Positions 35,196 to 47,293 of a stretch of 64,000 bases of DNA are shown piece by piece. The translations under genes were made by a program, and so were the position numbers. The notes under the pieces are model-generated. The model worked only from the letters and a program-made list of their open reading frames with translations. It made no database searches and had not been told where the DNA came from. Position 1 is the first letter of the stretch, and each line of letters opens with the position of its first letter. Source of the DNA: Chamaecrista fasciculata (Eukaryota; Streptophyta; Magnoliopsida; Fabales; Fabaceae); NCBI GenBank assembly GCA_003254925.1, contig QANZ01047971.1, forward strand, positions 198,852 to 262,851, written 5' to 3'.

Positions 35196-35711
35196 ACTTT
35201 AATTAGAGATATCAAAACGAGTCAAATGTGGTAAATTGGTTCGTTTAACTCGTTAAATTGACGAGTTAAGTTGAGAAAATACGACTCATAAAAAATTATA
35301 ATTCGAGTGGGTTGACTCACTTAACTCGTGATAAGCTAATTCGAGTGAGTTGACGAGTTGGTGAGTGAACCCATCTTATTTAAAATTATATATATTAATA
35401 TATTTTTAGATGTAGTAACTAGTAATTAGTATGAATGGTTATAGTATTAGTATAATTTGTCTTAATTTTCATGAATTTATTATAAAAGTTAATAAAAAAT
35501 TATTTAAAAAAAAAAATAAATAAATAAAATAAATTTAATGACTAGTAGATTAGGTGGGTTAACCCAGCTCACCAAGTTGGCGAGCCGGGTTGGCAAAACC
35601 TGACTCGCCTGAGATTTTTGGCTCGTGTGAGCCAGCTCACGTGAGCCATGGCTCGTGACGAGCCAACTCGAGTGAGCCGGGCTGTCTCGTTTTGACAGCT
35701 CTAACTTTAAC
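35196..35711. mobile_element. non-autonomous hAT-like element (AAAACGAG ends)
   Basis: Starts TAGAGATATCAAAACGAG (35204) and ends CTCGTTTTGACAGCTCTA (35703). The flanks ACTTTAAT (35196-35203) and ACTTTAAC (35704-35711) form an 8-bp duplication with one mismatch, as for hAT elements. Subterminal GAGCCGGCT and 'aactcgttaaatt' words repeat. A split copy lies at 47582-50078. Confidence 0.7.
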
Positions 35712-36031
35712 TAATCATTTTTAATCATTAAATTGGTTGTTTTATTAGAGTTTGGAGATTTTTTTTTCTTTTTATTAGAACGGTAAAATGGAGAGAATTA
35801 ATTAAAAAAAAACTTCAAAAAATATTGTATAAAAGTAATTTAGACTTTTTTTTTTTAAAAAAAAAATACTTTTTCTTGTCTCCCCATGGACACTTCATTT
35901 TGAAGGCGTGTCGCCGTGTCAGACAATTCATTTTTAAAATGTTTTTGTGACTTTAACATGACAAACAATAAAAAATAATGATATATAAGATATATATTAT
36001 CAATAGATATTATAATTTCAATTTTTTTTTA
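35704..36031. other. AT-rich sequence with copy of a 'tggacacttcattttg' repeat
   Basis: About 35886-36030 matches about 36567-36745 ('catggacacttcattttgaa', 'gtgactttaacatgacaaac'). The first copy is a fragment of the element found complete inside the SINE at 36558-36863. Confidence 0.5.
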
Positions 36032-36411
36032 GGGTAAATTACACTTTGGTACCCTGTGATTTGACCCTATTTCACTTTGGTACCCTGTGGTTTGAAACTT
36101 GACACTTTGGTACCTTGTGGTATTCTCCATTAACACTTTGGTACCCTTTGGAGCTATTTTGTAATTTTAACCATAATAAATTTTGCAAAAATTACATATT
36201 GACCCCAAAAAATTTTCAAAAAATTACAAATAGGTCCCTGGATACATATTATATAGGGACTAAAATGAAAAATTTAAAATTTTTTTGGGGTCAATATGTA
36301 ATTTTTGTAAAATTTATTATGGTTAAAATTACAAAATAGCTCCAAAGGGTACCAAAGTGTTAATGGAGAATACCACAGGGTACCAAAGTGTCAAGTTTCA
36401 AACCACAGGGN
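36032..36411. mobile_element. long-TIR MITE (GGGTAAATTACAC family), right end broken at an N
   Basis: Left end GGGTAAATTACACTTTGGTA. The arms match the copy at 23774-24171. The right arm stops after 'aaaccacaggg' at a single N (36411), about 60 bp short of the expected end. The sequence is therefore either truncated or misjoined here. Confidence 0.7.
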
Positions 36412-36510
36412 GGTACGACACTATCTGATGTGTTATTTTTTCTTTTCTATTAGGCCTCAATTTTACTATATTCATATGAAATTATGATGAATTATGCTAT
36501 TAATATAATT

Positions 36511-37008
36511 AAAAATTGAATAAAAAAAAGCTTGGTTGATATAGTGGTCGAGCCTATGAAACATGGACACTTCATTTTGAGGGCATGTCACCGGACACCC
36601 GTACGACACTCACACAACACATATTCATAAATTTCAAAATATAAAATCAATTTTTTGTGACTTTAACATAACAAACAATAAAAAAAATAATGACATATAT
36701 GATATATATTATGAATGGATATTATAATTTTAAAGTTTTCATCAAAATTTATGAATTTTTAATTATTTATATATATAAATATATGCCGCATCGTGTCATG
36801 TAAGTTTAAGAATTTGACGTGTCTGTATGCCCGTGTCCATATCAGTGTCCATGCTTCATAGGATCGAGCTCATTAGGTCGCTTAAGCAAGGTCGGGGTTC
36901 AAATCCCGCCTTGTGTATGCAGCAATCAATTGGTTAGCAACAAAGCAGAAGATTAATCCTTGACTTGTCGGGTTGAGATTGGAGAACCAAAAAAAAATTG
37001 AATAAAAA
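36511..37008 (+). mobile_element. tRNA-derived SINE interrupted by a TIR element
   Basis: AAAAATTGAATAAAAA at 36511-36526 recurs at 36993-37008. The insert starts GCTTGGTTGATATAGTGGTCGAGC, with a box-A-like core. After the interruption it continues GCTCATTAGGTCGCTTAAGC and a clear box B, GGTTCAAATCC (about 36896), then a SINE body and A-tail. The interrupter occupies about 36558-36863. Confidence 0.8.
36558..36863. mobile_element. TIR element inserted in the SINE
   Basis: Ends are CTATGAAACATGGACAC and its near-complement GTGTCCATGCTTCATAG. The flanks GGTCGAGC and GATCGAGC are an 8-bp duplication with one mismatch, matching SINE sequence on each side. AT-rich interior, no coding. Confidence 0.7.
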
Positions 37009-37635
37009 GACTAAATTAAATATCAACAATTTTAAAAATTGTTTAAGACCAAATTAATTAAAAACAAAATTTTAAGAAAAAACTAACATAAGAAAAGGCT
37101 AATATTTGACTAATCAAAATAAGAATTTATTCAAAAAAAACTTATACAAACTAAATTATTTATAGAATGAAAATACTAAAAAAACATCTTAAAATATTCA
37201 ACCGTAACGACCAACCAATCCAAAAAATGGAAAAACAACGGTAACAAGAAAAATAATAAAATAAAATAAAAATATATAAGTCCCACCAAAAGCATGAATT
37301 AATTTATGAATTGTATGATTCTGAAAAAAAGCATGGTTGGTGGGACCAAAAAACAGAATAGATAGTGTCACCATCACGCCTCTATTCGCTGTCTTCCAGA
37401 CTATCAAATCATTTCATCTCAACGGCTTCTTCTCTTCTTCTTCGTTGAATCCAGCTATCTGACCGTTGCTGGGCCCCACAAAATATAACCGTTAAATACC
37501 ACCATTACCATTCTTCATCTTCCTCACACACACACTCACATATACATTATACATACACATACCATCACACAGACAATCCACATTCTTCATTCTTCTTTGA
37601 TTATATTTGGTCTTCTTTCTCACTCTCCGACCACC
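37009..37635 (+). other. upstream region and 5' leader of the patellin gene
   Basis: AT-rich, then a pyrimidine-rich leader with CACACA and TTCTTC runs from about 37500 to the ATG. No other gene seen. The in-frame TTG at 37597 is not a likely start. Confidence 0.5.
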
Positions 37636-40158
37636 ATGACCGCCGAGGCTACCACCCCACAAGACACCCTCGCCGCCGCAGAGGTGGCCGTCGCCGCCGT
37701 CGAACAAGAGAAGCTCGCCGAAGCCGAAGCACCCGTCGTCGCTGCCGACAACTCGAAGCCACCGAAGACGGTGGAGAAGAGCTCGTCTTACCGTGAAGAA
37801 AGCAACTTCCCTTCCGATCTCAAAGACTCCGAGAGAAAATCCCTCAACGAACTCAAAACCAAGCTCGAAGAAACCATCGCCGGAAACACTCTGTTCCAAA
37901 AAACAGAGCAACCCAAAACAGAGCAATCGGAAACAGAGAAGGATGATGATTCTTCATCTTCTTCTTCTTCTGATGATGTTTCTCTGTGGGGAGTATCTCT
38001 TTTACCGAGCAAATCCGACGAGGGAATCGACGTGATCCTCCTGAAATTCTTACGGGCAAGAGAATTCAAAGTCACAGAAGCCTTCGAGATGCTTAAGAAA
38101 ACACTTCAATGGCGGAAAGAGACAAAGATGGATTCAATTCTCGACGAAGAGAATCTGGGGTCGTCGGAATTGAGCTCGGCGGCGTTCATGGACGGCGTCG
38201 ATCGCGAGGGACACCCGGTATGTTACAACGTTTTCGGGGTTTTCGACAGCGAAGAAGTTTACGAAAAGACGTTAGGGACAGAGGAGAAGAGGAAGGAGTT
38301 TCTGAGATGGAGGTGTCAAGTAATGGAGAAAGGAATAAGGAAGCTGAACATGAAACCGGGAGGTGTTTCGTCGTTGCTTCAGGTGAATGATCTGAAAAAC
38401 TCGCCGGGGCCGGCGAAGAAGGAGCTTCGTCTTGCAACAAAGCAAGCTCTTGCTATCTTGCAGGATAATTACCCAGAAATGGTCGCCAAAAATGTAAGTT
38501 TTCCTTTGTTTGCATTAAGTTAAAATCTACTTTTCAGTCCTTAAACTCCAATAGGAGGGACTATATTTTAGTTTTGGAACTAGTTAAAGGACCAAAATAT
38601 GAATTTTCTCCTTTTGTTACTACTACATAGGTTTATCTATTTTAGGTTCACCCCTTTTTAAATTTTTGTGTCTCTTTATTAGGCAATAGTTTGCTTGGTT
38701 ATTGTTTCTTTGATGTGTATGTATAGTATTATATATTAATATACATTGCATTGCTAAAAGCCTAAAAGTTTTGATTTTTTTTTCCAAGCTCATCTATAAT
38801 AGACAATAGTTTGGTTGGTAGTTACTTATTATTTTTTAGAAGGGTGTTTGGTATTATCTCTTGAAACGATGGGCTTGGAACAAAATCAAAACTTTGAGCA
38901 CTTAAAGTCTATAGTGATATATATATCAAACTGTAATGTATATGTGATCATGAAAAGATTGTTAGATTGATAGTATAATTTCTTGTGTTTGGATGCAGAT
39001 TTTCATCAATGTGCCATTCTGGTACTATGCTGTGAATGCCCTTTTGTCTCCTTTCCTAACACAAAGAACAAAGAGCAAATTTGTGGTTGCTCGTCCTGCT
39101 AAGGTCACTGAAACTCTTCTCAAGTATGTCTTCTTCTTCTTCTTCCTAACTCTTAAATCTCAATCTCAATTTCTTCTAACTCCAAGAGAGACATGTTTTT
39201 TCTGATCTTGATTTCTCTGAAAAATTAAATAGGTACATTTCGATTGAGGAGATCCCAGTTCACTATGGAGGTTTCAAGAGGGAAAACGACTTTGAGTTCT
39301 CTTCACAAGATGATGCTGTCTCAGAAATCACTCTCAAGCCTGGATCAACTGCATCCATTGAGATTCCTGCTCCTGAGGTATAATCAAGAGAAAATCAATT
39401 TTTTAGTCCTTAAATACTAAAAATACACTTTTTGTTAAGTAAATTAACAATTTGATCCTCAATATTCTCTTTAGTCCTTGAAAGTATCAAACAGTATACT
39501 CTTTTGAAAGTATCAAACAATATACTCAATTTTTCAGTCCTTAAAAATTACAATTTGATCCTCAGTATACTCTTTAGTCATTTTTAGGACCAACAATTAT
39601 ACCATGTAAAATAAATTGTGTATTTCAATCTTTCGGGGACTAAATTTGACTCAATAATCTTTTAGAAACAAAATTGTTAGTTTATTCTTTGATTTTTTAA
39701 AAATAAATGTCAACTATTATGTCCTAATTATCCTTTTGGGGACTAAACAATTGATATTTGTGAAAAATATATTTTTTTAATTCAAGATTAAATTATAATT
39801 TTGGGATAAATTGTAGACCAAAAAATATATTTTTCCCATAGATCAACAAAACTATTGCTTGATTTTCTTCCGCTAAATATATTGATTAATTGATTTTGAT
39901 GACGAATAGGGTGGGAAAAGCTTGGTGTGGGATTTGACAGTGTTGGGATGGGAGGTGAATTACAAGGAGGAATTTGTACCAAGTGATGAGGGATCATACA
40001 CAGTGATAGTTCAGAAAGGGAAGAAGATGAGCTCACAAGAAGGGCCAATTAGGAACAGTTTCAGGAACAATGAAGCTGGAAAAATGGTGCTCACTGTGGA
40101 GAACTCATCTAACAAGAAGAAGAGGGTTATGTATCGTTACAAAATCAGCAAGAACTAG
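37636..40158 (+). CDS. patellin-4-like SEC14/GOLD lipid-binding protein
   Basis: Four exons: 37636-38493, 38999-39123, 39233-39377 and 39910-40158. They encode about 458 residues. Patellins bind phosphoinositides and act in membrane trafficking at the cell plate and plasma membrane. The acidic, Ala/Glu-rich and Ser-rich N-terminus (1-115, ending in a run of Ser then DD) is low complexity. Next comes a CRAL-TRIO N region (about 117-175: LWGVSLLPSK, DVILLKFLRAREFKV), the SEC14 lipid pocket (about 180-350: GHPVCYNV, KPGGVSSLLQVNDLKNSPG, DNYPE, FINVPFWYYAVNALLSPFLTQRTKSKF, VHYGGFK) and a C-terminal GOLD domain (about 375-455: VWDLTVLGWEVNYKEEFVP, YTVIVQKGKKM, YRYKISKN). Closest by eye to Arabidopsis PATL4/PATL6. 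All introns are GT-AG. ATG 37636 sits in a good CCACCATGAC context. Confidence 0.95.
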
Positions 40159-41730
40159 AGACAACCTTGTGAATTTTGATATAGAGGTTTTACATTTTAA
40201 TGATGAATGATGATGATTCATATGTGTGAAGAGAGAGTATTCATTTATTGGTTTTTATTTTTTATTTTTTGGATTTTGCAGTACATTGACTCTTGTTCTT
40301 GTGAAATTGAGAGGTCATTAATTATATTCTTAGTATTCTCTTTTTCCGTGCCAATAATGTATCTAATTAATCTCATATTTTGATGTATATCTTTTTATTT
40401 GATTTTCGTTTTTGTTGATACAACTATTATTTTCAAAATAAACTATCATTATGTCCCCAGAACTATCTTTTGACATCGATGTCTTCATTAATTGTTATTC
40501 TATTAATTTTCGAACAATAAAATAATACATGTGAAAAAAGACAATCACAAACTTTCAAATAAAAATTATTTTTATATTGAAAAGTGTGTAGTTATATAAC
40601 AAACTAGGGGCTTTGCGTGCCTGTTTGTTATACATGTGTAGTTATATTAGAGATCAAAATGAAATTGATAATAAACATTATGGACTAAAGTGAGGTTTTG
40701 ACTTAAAAAACATAAAGATAGGGAGGAAGAGAGGCACAACCCACGTTTTCAACCCACTTTCTAGTTTTTATTTAATTTATAATATAATACAAACAATTAT
40801 ATATTTTTTAATTGGTTAATTAAAGTTTAGCCTAAAGTTAAAAAGACCAACTACCAGACAATAGTAGAGCCATATAATATAAGATAAAGAGTAAATTAAT
40901 ATGATTGTTCTTTTCCTTATGATAGAGAAGAATAATTTAATTTTCAAAACATCAAAATTACAATATGGGCAAGATTAAATTGAATTGTGTAAATTTATCT
41001 TTAGGAACTAAAATTTCTTTTTTTTAAAAAAAAGTGCTATCTTTTAGAAAATAAAATATTAATTTACTAAAATATGAATTAAGCCTTCCTTGGATTCCAT
41101 CGTTGTTATAGAGAAATTGAATAATATGTGTTGAACATTGTGAAGATTACTCGAAGTCCAATGAACAATTGGACATTGTGAACTAAAGTAATTGGTTTGT
41201 TTGATTAATTTTTTTCTTGGTATCCTTTTACCTTTTGATCAACCAAATGGGTTTGATTGGAGGTTCGGAGTCTTTAAAGATGCTGTTGTTGGAAATTGAA
41301 AACACGGATAAGCACGCTTGTTGTGGAAAACTAAACTAAAATTGGGCTTCCACTTTTTAAATGCTTTGATTAGGTTACAAAAGTTCAATAAGAAAAATAA
41401 AGTAAAATTGATTTTTTTGTTTCAAAAATTACGATGAATTAAGCAACAAATACAGAGGTCCAGGAAACAAATAAATTACGCCTAAATTATATCCTTTGTA
41501 GACTAAAAATGGGTTGGGCCTTCTTGATTCGGAGAAATTAACCTCAGAAGCACATCCATCTGAATCCAGTTGACTTTAGCCATTAATTAACTGTGGGGAC
41601 TTGGTTGTTTACAACTGTCGGCAAATGAATTAAAAATGTAGGAAAAAAACACTAAGTAACTACACTAATGACGGGGTCACCAAGCATTAGAAAATATTGT
41701 AGGGACACATGCATGGATATATAGAATAAT
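40159..41730. other. intergenic AT-rich region
   Basis: The patellin 3' UTR extends over the first one or two hundred bases. At about 40868 'gagccatataatataagata' repeats a phrase near 127, so an unidentified dispersed repeat is present. No gene. Confidence 0.45.
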
Positions 41731-42257
41731 GGATAAATTTCACTTTGGTACTTAGAGGTACGGACCGATTTCACTTTGGTACCCTGTTCTTTTAAAAGTG
41801 AGACTTTGGTAACCTGTTTTATTCGCTGTTAGCACTTTGGTACTTAAAACTTTTTTTTTTCGTTACCTCTTGACAGTAAAAAGTACATGTAGGTCATGTG
41901 CATGGTCAAAAATCACAAAATCCACCATCGTAAACTCAGATTTCACAATTCAGCCTTAAAAAAAAAGATTTAGTATGTACTTGAAAGCAAAGGGTTTCAT
42001 GTTTTTTTTTTTAAAGTTGAATCGTGAAATATGAGTTTAGGAGGGTGTATTTCGTATTTTTTTTTATTATGGACGTGACTTGCACATGTTTTTTTCCATC
42101 AAAAGGTAACGGAGAAAGTGTTTTGGATGACAAAGTGCTAATGATGAATAAAACATGGTACTAAAATGTCACTACTTTTAAAAGAACATGATACCAAAGT
42201 GGAACCGGTTCATCCATATACTTCAGGGTACCAAAGTGTAATTTACCCTAAAATAAT
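41722..42257. mobile_element. long-TIR MITE (GGGTAAATTACAC family, diverged), 9-bp duplication
   Basis: Starts GGATAAATTTCACTTTGGTA (41731) and ends ...CAAAGTGTAATTTACCC (42248). The flanks TAGAATAAT and TAAAATAAT are a 9-bp duplication with one mismatch. The inner arms are more diverged than in the other copies. Confidence 0.75.
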
Positions 42258-43850
42258 TAATACTCGATAGTTTCTTAAAACCGTCAGAAAATGGTGTATA
42301 TTTGTGGTGGTTTAATTTGATTAATCGCCAAGAAATGACAACTTAAACTGCAAGTGACAATTTTACTTTAATTTGTACAGTAAAACAACCATATCCAGCC
42401 AAGGAACTAGAATTTTAGGACCCCAGATTTCATAGTTGAAGACTTCATGATCATCACAAATTCACAATATAATCATGCCCGCCATCAAAACCAAAGCTAA
42501 TTTTAATAACTAATGTCAATGGTATCTCAAGCTAAGAAAAGAGACCACAATACTAGTAGACAAATATCATAATACTAAAAGCATCCAATATTCAAAACTT
42601 AGATTGCAAATGTCAACCATCAAAACTAAAGTTAATTAACCTATTGTAAATGGTACAAATTAAAGGAATCCAGTAATAATGTAAAAGTCATCATGCACAG
42701 ATCTAGCCATCAAAACCAAAGTTGAGCCATCAAAACCAAAGCTATAATAAGGTAATGGTATCCCAAGCTAGGAGAAGAGACTACAATACTAGTAGACAGC
42801 CTAGCCAAACAATGATTCCTATAATGTAAAAGACTGAGTACTAATAGATAATCTATCCAACCAATGTATATCCAATAATATTAGAAAATATTGGGTGGCT
42901 AGCTTGGGAGAGCAAAAGCATCGTCCAAATTAAAGTGGTGGTAAAATTAAAGCTAGTGTGGCAACAATGAGAAGACTAGATAGGTGTCAAACGATTAAGT
43001 TTTAAGATTAGGATTAGGAATATTAGAGATGATTTTGTTCTTTAATTTGTTTCTAATTATGTATTAGTAAAAAGAATTTCAATATGCATATTAGAAACTG
43101 TTCAGTCTAATATTATATATTAGATGATTATAGTATGTATTCTGCAACTTATAATTTGTTTCCTATACTACTGTTTCCTAATAATTTGGTAGGATATTAT
43201 TATGATCTCTTCCTACCATAATGCTCACTATTTTTTAATTTGGTTGGTCCACACGGTAAACATGCATCGTGTTTAATTCATCAAGAAAAAAGTAGTTTGA
43301 GTATGAAATATCATACCTCCAAGTCCTCAATTCCTTCTCTTGCTAACCATTTTTATAGAAGCATTTGTTTTGCTTGTACATCTTTAGACTGGTCCATGTA
43401 ATTAATTAGCCATCTAGCTATAAAAGAAAAAATGATATACATTATATTTATATTTCCTAAAGTTAGGTTAAATTATTTTTAATAGTTTTGTTTTATAAAA
43501 AAATACTAAAACTGTAAACAATTTTAATTTTAGTATAATATCAAAAGTTAGTTAATAAATATTGTTTAGCCTAATAAAAAAAACCCAAACACCTCTCTTC
43601 ATTGGAAATTACATAAACTTTAGAATGTAAATATAATGGGGTTAATTATATATACCTTGTTACATCTAAAAATATTCAAAAAGCATATTCTATCAATTTT
43701 TAAAACGTTATGCACTAACCAAAAAAAACGTTAATATGCACGCATTAATTTTTATAAATAGCCACTAATAGTAATAATTAAATAATATACTAGGGGTAAA
43801 AATAATGTTCTAAATGATCTAAAAATTCAACACATATGCACACCCTCAAG
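42258..43850. other. intergenic region with imperfect direct repeat
   Basis: About 42480-42565 and 42728-42805 share 'gccatcaaaaccaaagct' and 'agactacaatactagtagac'-type sequence, an imperfect direct repeat about 245 bp apart. Otherwise AT-rich and noncoding. Confidence 0.5.
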
Positions 43851-43856
43851 TTCCAT

Positions 43857-43864
43857 TATATAAA
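43857..43864 (+). promoter_or_regulatory. TATA box of the P450 gene
   Basis: TATATAAA lies 50-57 bp before the chosen ATG (43914). It argues against the in-frame upstream ATG at 43836, which would precede the TATA box. Confidence 0.55.
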
Positions 43865-43913
43865 CGGCTCTTTCTTTCAAATAATTTGCATACTTAAAAT
43901 CATTATAATCATC

Positions 43914-46900
43914 ATGGAGTACTTCCATTTAATCTTTTCATCTATCCTCTTCTTCATCATCCCCTTCCTTCATCATCTTATTTCATTTTTGAAATCAAAT
44001 CCCAACAATAAGCTCCTCCTCAAAACCCTACCACCAGGACCACCTAAACTCCCTCTCATAGGAAACATACACCAATTACTACTCCTCGGAGATCCTCACC
44101 GAACCCTAAGAAGCCTGGCCAAGAAATACGGGCCATTGATGCATCTCCAGCTCGGTGAGATATCAACGATCGTGATTTCTTCCCCAGAAGCCGCGAAGGC
44201 CGTCATGAAAACACATGATGCCATTTTTGCCAATAGGCCCTCTTACTTTGCCTACCGTGGACTTTCCTACGGTGCCTCCAACATTGCATTCTCTCCCTAC
44301 GGTTCCTACTGGTCCCTACTTAGAAAAATTTGCAGCTTAGAGCTTCTCTCATCGACACGTGTCTGTTCCTTTAGGGTTATAAGAGAAGAGGAGGTGTCAT
44401 CTATGGTGACGAAAATAGCGAAGCAAATAGCGACGAAAAATGAAAATTCCGTTGCTATAGTAGTTAACCTAAGTGAAACAATAGTTTCACTAACGAATTC
44501 TATCATTGCAAGAGCTGCTTTTGGTGAGAAATGCAAAAAACAAGATAGGTTTTTGGTGTGTTTGGGAGAAGGGGTTCCTTTGATAACGGGATTTTGTATG
44601 ACGGATTTGTATCCATCTATGAAGTGGTTTGAACACGTTACGGGGATGAGAGGGAAAGTTGAGAAGATTAGGAGAGAGGTTGATGGAATATTAGAAGATA
44701 TCATAGTGGAACATGAAGAAAGTAATAAAAGAAAAAAAGGTGGTGATAATGGTGAGAGTAATAAGGAAGAGGAAGATCTTGTGGATGTGTTACTTAAGGT
44801 TATTCAACAACAAAATGATGACGTGGACATTGCCTTGTCTCGTGACAACATCAAAGCTGTCATTCTGGTCAGTATGCATGTGATTTTTTTTTTTTGAACT
44901 AAAGTATGCATGTGATTCGTTTGTTTTTATATATATGTGATTTTACTTTTGGCATAATGATTAATTGATAGTTAGAAAATGACAAAGATTAGATTTATGA
45001 AAAAAAAATTTAAATAGAGAAAAGTATATATATGCTTTTGATCTCTTATATTAAGAGTAGATTTTAATTTTTATGTGAAGTTCTCTTAGTCTTAACTATT
45101 ATCTATTTATACAAAACTTACTCCTCTGATGTATAATATATTAATATTTGACTGATATGATGTGGAACTTTAACTAAACTTAGAATTTACCCAACATCTC
45201 CCTATTGCACATAACAAATTAACTTTATTCAAGCGGAATTAGATGTCTTTGATTTTAGAACTTGCAGGTCTTCTTTCAAATTTAACTAAGAATATAAGAC
45301 TTTTTTCTATATTATGATTTATGAATGTAACCACGATTCTGTTTTGTATATGGATTTGGTGTCTTGGAGAATAAGTACGAGTTATATTTGGAAAACTATG
45401 GCAGCTGCATATTTCTTTTAATATATAATACGGCACAGTTAATGCACTGAGATTTGATAGTCGTATAGTTTTCTCTTTTTCTTTTGGGTAGAAAATAGGG
45501 TAATTTAGATTAAATCAGAAACAGAGTACAATAAAAAAACAGAGTACAAAACATAAAAACTATATCGACTTTGATCTTCCAATAGATGAACTCAAAGTAC
45601 ACAACAATATAGTGATGAATATACCAATAAGTATTTGTTGTAGTGGTTGGCGAGCTCCACTCTAAGGAGAGAATCCGTGTTCGATCCCTAGAGTCGATAT
45701 TGTTGGGAAGGTCCAACCATTTCGTCTTTGAAGTCCAAATGAGATTAGTTTTCGCTTAGACCGTTACACAGATAGGTGGGGAAACCATAATTTAACTAAA
45801 TAAAAATAGGCTTAAGTGCACTTTTGGTCCCATAACTATGACAAAGGTTTCATTTTGGTCCCATAACTTTTTTTGTTGCAATTTTAGTCCCATAACTATG
45901 ACAAAGGTTTCATTTTAGTCCCATAACTTTTTTGTTGCAATTTTGGTCCCATAACTTCTCAAAAGGTTCCACCGTTAGTCCCTTGGTGAATTTAATCCAT
46001 ATTTAGCCGTTAAGTATGACGTGGCATAGTAACTAGGATCATGATGTGGCAAAATAAGATGAAGTGGACTGAAATAGGAACTATATGCAACATATTAAAC
46101 TTATCTATACCCAACCACCATATATACAAAGAGTGGTACTGACAGGGACCAATCTGGTGGGGAAGAAGAGACTTCAAGCAGAAGGCACCGACGAAGTCGA
46201 TGGGATCCTCAGCCAGAGTCGAACGACCAAAGCGGCGTCGACGGCAAATCGGGAAGCAGAACGAGGAAGAGGAAGTCCCGTTGGGCTGACGAGGAAGAGG
46301 AAGTACACTCTTTGTATATATTGTGGTTGAGTATAGATAAGTTTTAATATGTTGCATATAGATCCTATTTCAGTCCATTTCATTTTATTTTGCCACATCA
46401 TAATCCTAGTCACTATGCCACGTCATACTTAATGGCTAAATATGGATGGAATTCACCAAGGGACTAACGGTGGAACCTTTTGAGAAGTTATGGGACCAAA
46501 ATTGCAACAAAAAAAGTTATGGGACCAAAATGAAACCTTTATCATAGTTATGGGACCAAAAGTGCACTTAAGCCATAAAAATATAATGATGAATATTTAA
46601 TTTCAGGACATGTTTGTGGCTGGAACGGACACATCATCAACCGCTATAATATGGGCAATGTCAGAAATAGTGAAGAATCCAAAGGTATTGGAGAGGGCAC
46701 AAAGTGAGGTAAGAAGGGTATATAAAGAGAAGAAGTACGTGGATGAGACTCATCTTCATCAACTTAAATACTTAAAGTGCATCGTCAAAGAAACCCTAAG
46801 GCTACACCCACCAGCTCCATTGCTTCTTCCAAGAGAGAACAAAGAAAGATGTGAGATTGATGGATATGAAATTCCTCCAAACACAAGGACCATTGTGAAT

Positions 46901-47293
46901 GCTTGGGCTATGGCTAGAGATCCAAAGTATTGGAGTGAAGCTGAGAGATTTGAGCCAGAAAGATTTCTTGATGATGATGATGATAATGATGGTGATAATG
47001 GTGGTGATAATGATCATAATAATTCCAATAATAATGTTAATGATTATGGTTTTAGAGGTACAAAATTGGAGTATATACCATTTGGTTCTGGAAGGAGGCT
47101 ATGTCCTGGGATTGCTTTTGTAACACCCACCATTGAGCTTCCTCTTGCCACTTTGCTTTACCATTTTGATTGGAAGTTTCCAAATGGGATCAACCATCAA
47201 CAATTTGACATGACTGAATCATATGAAGGAACACTCAGAAGGAAAACTGAATTGTGCTTGGTCCCTGTGTTGAGAACGGATCCTCTAAAGTGA
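43914..47293 (+). CDS. cytochrome P450, CYP71 clade (CYP71D-like)
   Basis: Two exons, 43914-44867 and 46607-47293, encode 546 residues. It should be an ER-anchored haem monooxygenase oxidising a small hydrophobic metabolite; substrate unknown. It has an N-terminal membrane anchor (1-25), a proline hinge ([17 protein letters not shown]) and a C-helix WSLLRKIC. The I-helix AGTDTS (323-328) opens exon 2. Further on are the K-helix ETLR (380-383), PERF (435-438) and the haem loop [10 protein letters not shown] with Cys about 484. The single phase-0 intron sits at the usual CYP71 position. Odd: residues about 440-464 are an Asp/Asn/Gly tract encoded by GAT/AAT repeats between PERF and the haem loop, making the protein about 40 residues longer than usual. 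The 1.7-kb intron contains a SINE and a MITE. All catalytic motifs are intact. Confidence 0.94.
45630..45799 (+). mobile_element. tRNA-derived SINE in P450 intron
   Basis: Box-A-like GTAGTGGTTGGCGAGCTCC, then a box B GTTCGATCCC (about 45681), then a body with 'aaccatttcgtctttgaagt' and 'gatgagattagtttt'-like sequence. The tail also occurs at 28127-28230. The ends and target duplication are not resolved. Confidence 0.6.
45800..46583. mobile_element. long-TIR MITE in P450 intron, perfect 9-bp duplication
   Basis: ATAAAAATA at 45800-45808 and 46575-46583. The element (45809-46574) starts GGCTTAAGTGCACTTTTGGT and ends ...AAAAGTGCACTTAAGCC. The arms repeat 'ttttggtcccataactatga'. The middle (46085-46330) is itself an inverted repeat with 'atactcttt/acactctttgtatata' halves and a less AT-rich core; ORFs on both strands there are not genes. 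Confidence 0.85.

Larger units (their letters stand above)
44868..46606 (+). other. P450 intron with transposon insertions
   Basis: The GT at 44868 and the AG at 46605-46606 give phase 0. It holds a 490-bp segment (45072-45564) copied again at 52332-52817, a SINE (about 45630-45799) and a MITE (45809-46574). Without the insertions the intron would be about 700-800 bp. Confidence 0.85.

Noticed and set aside
36880..36915. Possible tRNA gene (GGTTCAAATCC)
   Set aside because: Box B is present, but no tRNA cloverleaf can be folded; it belongs to a SINE with its own target duplication.
37492..37926. 144-codon minus-strand ORF
   Set aside because: Antisense to the low-complexity start of the patellin coding exon.
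43836..43913. Upstream in-frame ATG for the P450 (26 extra residues)
   Set aside because: Lies before the TATA box, and the added residues precede a normal P450 anchor.
45640..45695. Possible tRNA gene in the P450 intron
   Set aside because: Box-like motifs only; acceptor stem absent and the tail matches another SINE fragment.
46085..46330. 81-codon Arg-rich ORF inside the P450 intron
   Set aside because: Lies in the inverted-repeat core of a MITE with equal ORFs on the other strand.
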